A stretch of DNA of 64,000 nt from Parascedosporium putredinis. Its lineage: Eukaryota; Ascomycota; Sordariomycetes; Microascales; Microascaceae. The position numbers and the translations under genes are program-made. Each line of letters begins with the position of its first letter. Position 1 is the stretch's first letter. The notes beneath the pieces were generated by a model. That model searched no databases. It worked only from the letters and a program-made list of their open reading frames with translations, and had not been told where the DNA came from. Of the stretch, positions 49,798 through 59,550 are shown piece after piece. The DNA is taken from positions 1,116,001 through 1,180,000 of the forward strand of contig CASHTG010000017.1 of the NCBI GenBank assembly GCA_949357655.1. The letters run 5' to 3'.

Positions 49798-51252
49798 ATG
49801 CCGCAGCCACGGTATGTATCCTTTGTGTCGCCCTCGAGGTCCTCGGCAACAAAGGCCAAATATTCCACGACCCACGCCGCCACGATGGCTCTGCTTTTCC
49901 GGGACGATATCGAGCCCAACCTCCGCCACGGCAATGCGACGGTTCCAGTCGCAGTCCTGCAGGATGCGCCTGCCGACATAGCCATTGGAGTCGAATTCAA
50001 ATTCGTGGTGCCATTTCTCACGGCCGGCGCGGTTGACCCTTGCCCGGGAGACAGTCGGCCAATTGCATACACACTTCACGCCGACTCGCCGGACCGCCTC
50101 CAGGACCAAGCCTACCAGTTCATCGTCGACATTGTGCAAGCCTGGGCGAAACAACCAGCCATTTCCATCAAGGATGTCAAGGCCAGCAGCTGGCAAGAGA
50201 GCGACTTTTGGTCGGACCGCTGGATTGTCAAGAAATCCAACTCTGCCGAACCTAGCCCCGAGGAGAGGCTATTACCCGGTCTCTCCTGGGCCGCGCTTGA
50301 GATCTCGTCGCCCAGGATGCCCGCCCACGACCTCAGAACACCGGCAGCACTCAGCGCCGTGGTCAGAGCCTTGAGCGCCCACTGCCGTATCACAGTCAAC
50401 TACAGCTGCGAGATGCACACGCATCTTGGGCGGGTGGACGGCAAGCCGTTCGCCCTTTCGTCGCTCAAGAGCCTCGCTGCCCTGTGCTGGCTGATGGAGC
50501 CGGCTCTACGCCTACTCAAAGACCCGTTGTCCCCCAATTTCCAACACGCCTACACGTGGTCATCGCCCCTGCAGGAGAAGAGCCGCCTAGCCACGATGCT
50601 TGCGGAGAAGGAGGGTAATAAGCCGCAGAAGCAGAAAAGGGACCATAGGGTCAGCGCTTGCTGCGGAGGAGGGGAGGTCCGCCTACGCAGCAAGGCCCGG
50701 GTGAGAACGGAGCCGAAGGTAATGACGGAGAGGGACAAGGCAGCGCTGAGGGCGATTAGCAGTGCGGTGGACCACCAAGCCCTAGGGAAGTTGCTTTCGG
50801 GTGAGACGAAGCCATATCGGAGACTCGGGTTCAACTTCAGCGCGTTTGGGTTGGAGGATGAGAGGGCAGGCAGGAGCCCGCGCAGCGTGGAAGTACGATT
50901 CCTAGAGGGTTGCTGGGGCGAAAGGGAGGTACTCGGGTGGGCCGAAGTGTGCATCGCACTCGCCGTTCTTGCCGTCGAAGAGCCCCGCGACCGGTTCGTT
51001 AAGGCCCTCACGCGTCTGACGCGGTGCAATCAACGATGGGCTCAAAACGAAAGTAGGTTGACCGCCAGAGCTGGGCAACAGCAACAGCATCAGCAGGGTG
51101 AGGAACAGCAGCAGAAGCAGCAACGCCAGCAGCAGCAAGGCGCCGGTGCCGTCCGCCCCGCAGACCAGCTCAAAGCCGTGATGTCGATGCTCGGCGTCAG
51201 CACCGAGGCGGCCGAGGTGTTTCAGTCCAAAGTGAACGATATTCACCGTTGA
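49798..51252 (+). CDS. Amidoligase-family enzyme (COOH-NH2 ligase fold, Amidoligase_2-like)
   Basis: Predicted ATP-dependent ligase that joins a carboxyl to an amino group, of the fold related to glutamine synthetase; the substrate is unknown for fungal members. Single exon of 484 residues without any frame break. Family elements appear in order: GVEFKFVVPF at about residue 63 (acidic, strand 1), WAALEISSPRM at about 163 (conserved Glu), CEMHTHLGRVDGKPFAL at about 203 with His residues in the H-x-H pattern, followed by the helix LKSLAALCWLMEPALRLL, and SVEVRFLEG at about 362. The last ~75 residues are Gln-rich (51069-51140) and end in a short helix. The start at 49798 (ATGCCGCAG) is preferred; 49723 is an in-frame upstream alternative and 49885 a downstream one. 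Such proteins are widespread in Pezizomycotina, usually as stand-alone genes. Nothing adjacent suggests a substrate. Assignment rests on motif recall rather than alignment. Confidence 0.78.
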   Translation: MPQPRYVSFVSPSRSSATKAKYSTTHAATMALLFRDDIEPNLRHGNATVPVAVLQDAPADIAIGVEFKFVVPFLTAGAVDPCPGDSRPIAYTLHADSPDRLQDQAYQFIVDIVQAWAKQPAISIKDVKASSWQESDFWSDRWIVKKSNSAEPSPEERLLPGLSWAALEISSPRMPAHDLRTPAALSAVVRALSAHCRITVNYSCEMHTHLGRVDGKPFALSSLKSLAALCWLMEPALRLLKDPLSPNFQHAYTWSSPLQEKSRLATMLAEKEGNKPQKQKRDHRVSACCGGGEVRLRSKARVRTEPKVMTERDKAALRAISSAVDHQALGKLLSGETKPYRRLGFNFSAFGLEDERAGRSPRSVEVRFLEGCWGEREVLGWAEVCIALAVLAVEEPRDRFVKALTRLTRCNQRWAQNESRLTARAGQQQQHQQGEEQQQKQQRQQQQGAGAVRPADQLKAVMSMLGVSTEAAEVFQSKVNDIHR

Positions 51253-54200
51253 AAACGGTTCTTTCCTCGCTCTCTTTTTATTTTTCTTTTCCTCTTTCCT
51301 ATTCCTTCTTTCATCTCTTCCGTTCTGTTGTCACGACTCTGCGTTTTATTCATCCTAAAAATCTCCCCCTTCTTTTCCCTTTTTTTCTCTCTCCCTTTTC
51401 CCCTCCTCTTTCCTTTCACTTTATCTCTTTCTTACCTACGCTTTGCATTTTCGATCGGAGAATGGGTTAGGTTACCCGTGGATACAGAACTTACGGCGCG
51501 AAGGGTAAGGGAGGATGCGGCGAGTTGTTTCATCACTCGATCAGCAGTTCTTTTTTTCTTATTATTAGTTGATTCCCCATGGTAGTAGATATATATCCCA
51601 GTGGGCGATTCCTGTTTAGGGATAGGTGGAGGCTATCTTTGTTTTGGGGATTTACCTTGGCTTCCTCTCCATCTTTCGGTCTATTACCCTCCTACTTTAT
51701 CTTATTTTCTCTCGTCATTGTTTCTCAACCCCCTTCTCCTCGATCTTCAGTTGTCTATTTTAACACTTTTAGAAAAGGAAAACGGAGACAAAAATAAGGA
51801 ACAACCAAATGCGATTGTTATTTCTTCCTTGGCCCCAATGGAAAGTGGAGGCATAGCATCAGAACATCAGTCATTGTGACATTGTGATCATCACATTCTC
51901 TCATGGGGGCTCTTCGCTTTGACTGTCGCTCAGCACTGGCCCCTCGCACTAGCTCAAGCTTTGACGCCTGTTTGACCGAATAAACGAAGAGTAACAACTC
52001 TGATCAACCCTTAACCAAATCCTGCCCTCGACTCACTCCTCTGGTTCAAAAAGCGACTCGCGAAACAGTCCCAAAATGTGATGACGGACGTGCAAGGCGG
52101 CCTTTGCGCCAGGCTGGATCCTCTCGGTGCTCCTTCATCTCCCTCTCGTATCTTGGGGTATCCCCTCCCTGGCCCTTCATGATTTCGCTATTTGTCTGCG
52201 ATTACATTTTCAAGATGCCAGGCCTCTTTGTAGGTCGGCCCAGTGCCCACACCGCTTCGGCAAGGATTCAACTACTAATAGCCAAGGCACATTGCTAGGT
52301 CCCATCCGCGGGCGTAGGCGCGCTGGTGGTTTAGTACACTAAACAATGGATGGATCAATCAGAGTCAGTAGTTGCATCACCGCTTGACTGAGGGGAACTC
52401 CCCCTCTCCTTCTCCGCTGCTCTCTTTTATCGCCTGGCATTTAGAATAGGGAAAGGGGACGGGGAGTCTGGCGTGGAGTCTGGGCACAGGATCCTTTGCG
52501 AGTATGGTCCGTAGTTTTCCCACACATCAAGCGCTCTAGCGCTTAGATTGTCCTTTGAAATCTGCAGGCTTTTTCCCGTCCGACGCCCCTCTCCTCAACG
52601 AGCGCCGCTCCTGTCGGCGACTGGCCGAAAAGGGAAATAATTTTCTCAGTCTGAAGATGAACGGAGCACATCAGCGCATCGTAAAAAGAAGAAGGAGAAA
52701 AGGAGAGAGAGGGAAAAAAATCCGACAAAGCATTCATGGTCTAGACCAGGGTTCGCTCCTCCTACTCGTCGTTTCTTCCTTTTTGCCTCCCCCATCACGC
52801 ATTTCTCTTGTTTCGCCCACGCGGTTCATCGTATCTCACAAAATTCTTCATTGCCCAATTTCGCGCTAGCGATGCCCTCCTCCCGCTTCTCCGCCGAGCA
52901 GTGCAGGTCTGTCAGAGGGAGGGGGACAGCCGCATCACCCAGCGGTTTTTGTTTCTTTGTTTCTTTTCATATTCTTGGAGGGGTTAGGAAGCCTGACGTG
53001 GTGGCGTCTGCATAATTGACGCTCTCATTGAGGGATTTGGTTTATCACATCCTTTCTCTGGCGGCTCATTCTCGCGTCGGCCTTTTTTTTGTGTTGCATC
53101 TGTTCTTCTCATTCAAGGTTCTCTCCTCTAAAAAAACAACCCCTCCGTTTCTTCTCCGCGTCTCACGGAGCGAGGCGGACGACAAGGACGTCTCTTCACC
53201 GTAGCTAGCCGGGACGTAGCGGCAATGAAACCACCTCTATTTTTGACAATAAGCCTAACAAGCTATGCAAAGGGAAGGGCGGGAGGGCGGACGGGCGGGC
53301 TGGAAGGTGGGTTTGCATTTGGGAAAACCAAAGGGCGGGAACTAAGGTGAAAAGAGAAATGGGGGTTGCTGCGGTTGGAGCCGGCCGCTTGGCAGGCCGG
53401 GAAACTCCCAAACCTGCTTCGGGCGGATATACATGTGTGTCGGCGCAAACGAAGGCTCTCTTGTTCACGGAGGGCATGAGATGGGATAGGATAGGATGGG
53501 ATAGGATAGGATGGGATAGGATAGGATGGGATGGGATAGGATGGGTAAAGGGAGGGGCAGCCACTTTGAGGGTAACATGGCGGTGTGGATATGTGCAGTG
53601 AGCGGGCATGGACAGAGAGAACCTTCGGAGGCAAACCCCTCTCTCGCTCTCTATTTTTCTTGGGGACCACGACTTGGTTCGGGGAGAAGGATGGAGTCTT
53701 TGTTCTTTTGCTGTTGGTGACGAAACACGGGTCCGTACTCTTTGTCTTCTTGTTCTCACTATGATTGCGCTTGCCGCCCGGAGTCAGCCCTCTTCAACAG
53801 AACTCACCCCATACAAACATTGAAAATTTGCATGTGCTTCACTGACACATGATATTTCCAAGGGGTCTCTAAAACAAAGTTCCAGATGGCTCGTTTTATG
53901 GCCTGGCTAGGGAAAGCCATCGGTCTCCCTCTTTCCTCTCCCTAGATCTCCCTAGAGCACATCGAATCTACCTTCCAAGAACATATGGGGATTCACAATG
54001 GCATGTGCGACAGCACACCGACGTCAGATATTGGAAGAACGAAGGAGAAATGAGGAGACAATAGACCCAGAAGAACCCAAAGGTCTAGGTTAGTCCAAGA
54101 GAGCCACGGGAAACGCTTGTGCGACCAAACCTTCTTAGATTAACGACTACCGAAGTGCGGCTTGAGTATGCCAACGCGCACCCCGGTGGCACGTACGGGA

Positions 54201-56292
54201 TAGCTGGACGACGTGTGGCGCCTCATGCCGCGAGGTCCAATGTCCTTGTCCCTATCTTACCCTTCCACGGAATTCCCTTTTTCGCGTCTGTCCGTCTGTG
54301 TGTGGTATTGTCCGGGAAGAAAAGTCGGACAGACGATGAACGGCGGCAGCGGGGGGGCGGTGACACAAGCAATAAGCATGCCGAGGCTAGAAGGCGGGGA
54401 AGAGGTCGAGGGGAGGGCTCGGGAGCGCGAGGGTGTGTTTGAACGGGATAGGATGAGCTGGGCTGGTCTGGACACTGGGCTGTCATCGCACAGCCGCCGG
54501 GTTGCTCGTTGTTCACCTCTTCCCTCTTGCGCATATGATGTTGGGCCTCCAAGCTTTTGGCGTGGCCTGGAGTTGGCGGAAGGGGGAAACACCACTAGGA
54601 ACGCTGGAGATAAGGGTGCGTCTCGGCGTCCTTGCCCGCCATCTTCCATTGAAAATTCGTTGGTGGTGAATCACGTGTCTGCTACAAAAAGAAAGGAAAC
54701 GGGAATAAAAAGGAAGAATGAAGTAATTTCTACACCGGAGTCCGGTCCGGGCTGGCGGAGCGCACCAGCTCCAAGCGTGGAGGCTGCATGTGAAAGTGCT
54801 GCCGGGTAAGACTTTGAAACATTGAAGAGAGAGACCGCTTGTGGCAAAGACACAGAGACACCAGCATGAAGCACATGGACCCTAGGGGCCTCGCCTGTCT
54901 CTGTCTCTCCTTTGAGTACATGTATGTCGCTGCAGCCCGATAAGACAAGCCCCTCCTTTGCGTAGGTGGGGAAACCGTTGACATCCAGATCTGTAGAATT
55001 CGTCTCTCAATTTTTTTTCATGTGTCGGACGAATCCTCTAGAAAGGCCATTTGGCGAACTCGGCCGATTGAGTAAACGAGATGATATGATATCCTATAAT
55101 ATTGGTTGATGGGGAGGGTTCTCACCTGCATCATAAATCGGCGGCCCGAAATGAGCAAGGTTCACGACAGCTCATGATACCTCAGCCGACATCACATCAT
55201 AAAATGAAATCATTTAGGGTAGTGTACACACACACCTACCTTCCTCCTCGTTGTTGTGTTGTCACTGCGTAAAAACGTGGCTCCAAACCATCTCTCTCTG
55301 TCTCCATCGCCTTCTTTCGTGAAATGGCCTCGCCAGAGTACCCACACCCACCTCCCTCGGGGTAGACCTATTCCTTGAAGTCTAGGAGTATTATAACGAC
55401 ATTGAACCCCTCTCCCCGACTTCAATCTGACTCAACCTCAAGGGAAGGAGTCTGTGGAGCCCATTACCCCTCTTTCTAGCTACGCAGAACCAGACATTGG
55501 GCCCTCTGCCCTATAAGAGTAGCCGGAAAGTGGGTGAGGAGGGGCGCTCCAGAAAAAGAAACCAAAGGATGAGGGGCCTGAAATAGCAAGAAAGGAATCA
55601 AAAGGAAACGATGTCAATTGAGCAAACCTGAAGGGTAAAGTGGTGGTAAAGGGCGATGATGCGCCATACCCTGTAGAGCGCCTTGCAGATCACCATTGGC
55701 TTCGCTGCACTGCAACTGCACCACGTTGAAGCGCTAGAGGCCTTCCACTGCCGGGAGTCCAATTGTCTCATCCAAAGTTTGGCAGTCCGGCTCTGCGCTG
55801 CATGGGTCACATCCACTTGGTTATCAACGCAAAACTTTTGCGACCAGAGCTAGCCCTTCAACGGAAATTGGCACGCCGTCGCAAAAGTGTTGTTCGTCTC
55901 AGAAAGAGATTTCGCATTCATCCCCGTAGGGTCACGTCACAAACAAGGAACTCAGGTCAACGAGATGATCAAAAGGTAATGAATGATATTGGTATCGTCA
56001 AGAAGAAAAAGAGTGTCGTCCAAAACCTCGCCGGCTTCCGGCTTCATCGGTCCCATCATGTGATGTCAAAAGTTTTTCCAATGTTCCTAAACCCCATCCC
56101 AATCTCATAAGACGTAGATTCGTCTGTTTATGGTGACAACCATGAGAGATACGAAACAGAAAAAGAAGAAAAAGGCGTATAATATATACAAAGAAGGATG
56201 GTTCATAAATGTTTTCAAAAGAATGGAAAAAGGAAACAAACTTTTTCTTTGGTTTGTTGGGCATCCCTGCGCTCCAAACAAAAACCTTTTCC
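51253..56292. other. 5-kb gene-free stretch with G-rich minisatellite
   Basis: It begins with a very T/C-rich 3' UTR (51260-51450). It holds a G-rich GGATAG/GGATGG array at 53481-53545. No frame with recognisable domains is found on either strand; the many 60-200 codon frames are low-complexity or read across repeats. Confidence 0.5.
53481..53545. repeat. G-rich minisatellite, GGATAG/GGATGG units
   Basis: Thirteen or so 5-6 nt units alternate GGATA and GGATGG; the plus strand is the G-rich strand. The opposite strand reads CCTATCC/CCATCC. Confidence 0.93.
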
Positions 56293-57427
56293 TTATCCGA
56301 GCAGAGCAGCGGTGAGGATGGGCAAGAGGAGCGCGAAAGGGATGGTGAACTCCTGCGACCGGCGCTCTGAGCAGTCTCGCCAGTGCGAGACGAAGCAGGA
56401 GCAGAGGACGACGACGAGGAAGGCACAGACCCGTTGCCCGAGCTAGAGGGGACGGCGACGCCCGTGCCGGAAGGAGAAGAGCCGGAAGTGGTGCTGGAGG
56501 CGACATCAGATGAAGCAGCGGCGGAAGAAGAGGAAGCAGGGCCCGAGGTGGAGCCAGAAGGAGTGTCGGATTCAACGGCCTCGTCTGCGGCAGCCGAGGA
56601 CTCGGCGGGGGCAGGGGCGGAGCTCTCCGCAGGCTCGGGCGCGGCCTCAGGCTCAGCGTTCTCCGAGTTGGACTTGGAACCGCCAGGAAGGCTGATGGTG
56701 ACGCCGCCCGAGGCGTAGTTGGAAGAGGAACCAGAGCTGGCGGCGGCAGCGTTGCTGACGACCTCGCCCGAAGAGGCGAGGATGGTCTTACCGCTGCCGT
56801 ACTGGATGTTGTAGACGGGGGCATCGGTGAGAATCTTGGCGGTACCGAGGCCGCTGGGGCAGTCGGCCTGGTTCTTGCTAGGCCAGTCAAGAGTGCACTT
56901 CTCGTCGCAGCCCCAGGCGCAGACGGGGTCGAGCACATTGTAGAGCTCGTAGTTCTTGGCGACCCAGCTGCTGGGTTGGTCGAGGCAGCTAGCGACGTAG
57001 TTCATGCTGTTGGAAGCGCTGAGGGGAGCTTGCCGTTATCCGTGAGGATGAGGTCGGCGCACTCGTCAGCATCAACGTACTCGTAGTCCATGGCGACAGG
57101 GCCGCCAGTGGTAGGGTCCTCGGAAGCAGAGTTGCCAGTGGAAAGGTAGTTCCAGGCATCGTAGCTGACATCATAGGCGCCCTCGGACTGGTCGATGCGG
57201 AGGAGGTGGACGGAGCGGCCCCCATAGCTGAGCTTGACGCAGATGTTGTCGCAGTCGATGGAAGCAGGCCAGTAGGCGACGCGGTTGGTGTTGATCTTGC
57301 AACCCAAGACGCCAACCGACGACGAGTAGCTCTCGTGAGGGGTGACTGAGGCAGAGCCAGAGCTGCCGGCGAGAACGGCGGGAAGGGCCACGGAGGCGAC
57401 GACGGCGAAGGAAGTAGAGGTCTTCAT
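56293..57427 (-). CDS. Secreted GPI-anchored cell-wall protein, conserved fungal family
   Basis: Single exon of about 378 residues after correction. A signal peptide spans 1-20 (MKTSTSFAVVASVALPAVLA). The N-terminal domain of about 200 residues contains many paired cysteines and conserved segments such as GVLGCKINTNRVAYWP, SVHLLRIDQSEGAYDVSYDA, YEYVDADECADL and YNIQYGSGKT. I recognise it as a conserved fungal secreted family but know no enzymatic activity for it. The C-terminal half is a Ser/Ala/Pro-rich stalk (about 56400-56720). Two one-base gaps occur: C4 (G4 on plus, near 57031), which joins GKLP to LSASNSMNYVAS, and near 56352. Restoring the second replaces a meaningless tail with a hydrophobic end (FTIPFALLLPILTAALLG) and stop at 56293, a classic GPI-attachment signal. 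Likely localised to plasma membrane or wall. Confidence 0.85.
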
Positions 57428-58082
57428 CTTGGCAGTCGTTGGCGAAAAGAAAGAGTGGTGGTAGAAGTGAACAGATGGAAGCTTGCTTCTATTTGGTCGT
57501 GGTTTGTCGAAAGACTTTCTGGGTATGCGCGTGATGCGAAGTGTTGTTTTGCAGTGTTGGAACGTCTGGAATAGACTGGTCGTTTTGGATCTCGGAACAC
57601 ACACAAAAAGAGAGGATATCTCAAGTAGAAACGGATGCGACAAGCGCGTCACGTAGTCAAAAGGGCTCAAAGGAAGGTGAGCGAGAAAAGAAAGTCTTTC
57701 AAAGAATGAAAGAATGAGTGGCCGGCCGCTCGTTTACGGCTTGTGTGAGAGTCTAGAAGGACTGTTGGATGATACCAAAAAGAGAGTGATAGCAAGCCGG
57801 GATCGAGGAGGATCTGGGCAGGCTTTTATAAAAGATCGACGCGGGTGGAGATGCAAAGAAAAACGAGAGAAAGAAAAACAGAGTTGAGGCGGAGAAGGGA
57901 AAGAGGAAACGGAAAACTGGGGTGGGAGATGAAACTCCAGGCGATGCCGTGCGCGGGTAAGGCAGGCGCCCACATACTCCGCCGCACTTGCTGTTAGTTC
58001 CTTGCCTCGCAAGCACACGCCTCCACAACCCACATCCCACAATCCACAATCCACAATGGGTCGCCCCTGCCCATCTCCACCC

Positions 58083-58130
58083 AAGGCCCAAGTCCCAAGT
58101 CCCAAGTCCCAAGTGCAAAGTGCAAAGTGC
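58083..58130. repeat. Minisatellite, CAAGTCC and GTGCAAA units
   Basis: Units of CCCAAGT (four copies) pass into AAGTGCA-type units (three copies) within one short array. Confidence 0.88.
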
Positions 58131-58194
58131 GACCGGGCGAAGGAGGCAGAGAGGCAAGGAACATTGAAGTCGACATGGGAAAGGAGGCGGATCC

Positions 58195-58277
58195 CTGTGC
58201 CCGCTGTGCCCGCTGTACCTGCTGTACCTGTTGGGTCCGGTCGGACTTGCTGTACCTGAAGTACCTGAGGTACCTGC
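58195..58277. repeat. Minisatellite, GCTGTGCC/GCTGTACCT/TACCTG units
   Basis: Degenerate units shift from GTGCCCGCT through GCTGTACCT to a TACCTGAAG/TACCTGAGG form, a stepwise drift along one array. Confidence 0.85.
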
Positions 58278-59550
58278 GTTTATCCCTCCGAGAATTCGCC
58301 AATCTTAGTGCTAATAAGGTGGGCAGACCGCAGGAAGGGCCAGGCACCGGGCTGTGATTGAGCCAGGCCTCAACCGGGTTGCATCCCGGTCACGTGAGAT
58401 CCACTCAAAACGGAACATTCCTGTCCAATCAAACTGGGCTGATCCACGATCCTCTGTCCTGTTTTCGGCCTAGCTCCAGGGACCTGCAAGAGAATGGCGA
58501 TGATGAAGGGGGGACTTGTTCTTTGGGCTGAAATTAGCCTGAAACTTGTACCACGGCGCATTCCTGGGAAAAATCGCGCTGGGCTGGACGGACTGTGAGT
58601 GCCTGCATCTGCATATAGTGTACATCCACAAAGTGAAAGTGGAAGAAATCAGCAGGCAGGAGAATGAATCAATAAGAAAAAATGGATTCCGTTTCTTTTT
58701 CCCGCCCCGCAGCAGCCACGTCGGGGACTTGTTTGGATGGCGAATCGCAGACGCAGCCAGCGCTGGCGGTGGAACCGAGTATTCACCGATCCCAAAGATG
58801 ACAAGGTCAGACTCCACGTTGGCAGGTATTGTCTGGCTGTTGGATACTTGCGCATGGTAGGCAGATTCTCTCTCAAGGTGAGGAATCTCACCTGGTCATC
58901 GTGTCATCGTGTCACCGGTACCTCAACCACGTTGCCTTGTCTCCTTGTCTGAAGAGTTTTCAAGGACCATGGCTGATGTGTCCCGCCACTCCATTTTCGG
59001 GCCATTGGTCCACTGTCCGCTTTTGGCCAAGGTGGGTTTTTTGTCTTTTTGGTCCCTTTTTGGTTTTGTTTTTCCATTGTATTTTTCGGGATGTCCTCTT
59101 CTCTCTCGCGCAGCTGTCCCATCTAAGACAACAAGCACTTTTCCAGCTGGCGTCCTGCCATTGGCTCTCCCGAAACGTGCCCGAAAACTTGGTCCGTGGC
59201 GGGAAAGTAAGCCCTATTGTCAGTCTTTGTGGTTCCCTCTCTCCACCACACTTCCGCATCCGGATTAAGGTCTTGCCGGATGAGGACAATCCTCCTCTTC
59301 TCGCCCCGCCACCAAACTCAAATCTGCAGAAAAAAAGCTCAACACGTTTGACTGACTCTCCCAAAGAGTAGTGTGACACTCGACACTACCCAAGTTCCTT
59401 TCATGATATTTTCTTCGAGAAAGAGGGGTTAGAGAGAGATGGAAGACGGTGGAAAGCTTGCTTCAAGTTGACAAATCCAGAAGAGAGCACCGAGAGAAGG
59501 GCGGGCACAAGGTCTTGCAAGGGCGCATATCTTCTCGCCCTTGGCATAGA

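Larger units (their letters stand above)
57428..59550. other. Upstream region of the wall protein and intergenic DNA with minisatellites
   Basis: The first few hundred bases are the wall-protein leader and promoter (A/G-rich on plus, so C/T-rich on the coding strand, to about 57930). Tandem arrays follow at 58083-58130 and 58195-58277. A T-rich stretch lies at 59030-59100. No gene is supported. Confidence 0.5.

Noticed and set aside
53481..53545. G-rich array as a telomere or interstitial telomeric repeat
   Set aside because: The unit is GGATAG/GGATGG, not the TTAGGG of filamentous fungi, and it is internal.
1897..57427. Widespread frameshifts as evidence of pseudogenes
   Set aside because: The breaks cluster in homopolymers, affect deeply conserved genes, and both sides keep intact catalytic motifs and splice sites. 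Assembly error explains them better.
58083..58277. Repeat arrays as a CRISPR
   Set aside because: Units are contiguous and drift in sequence, with no unique spacers; the host is eukaryotic.
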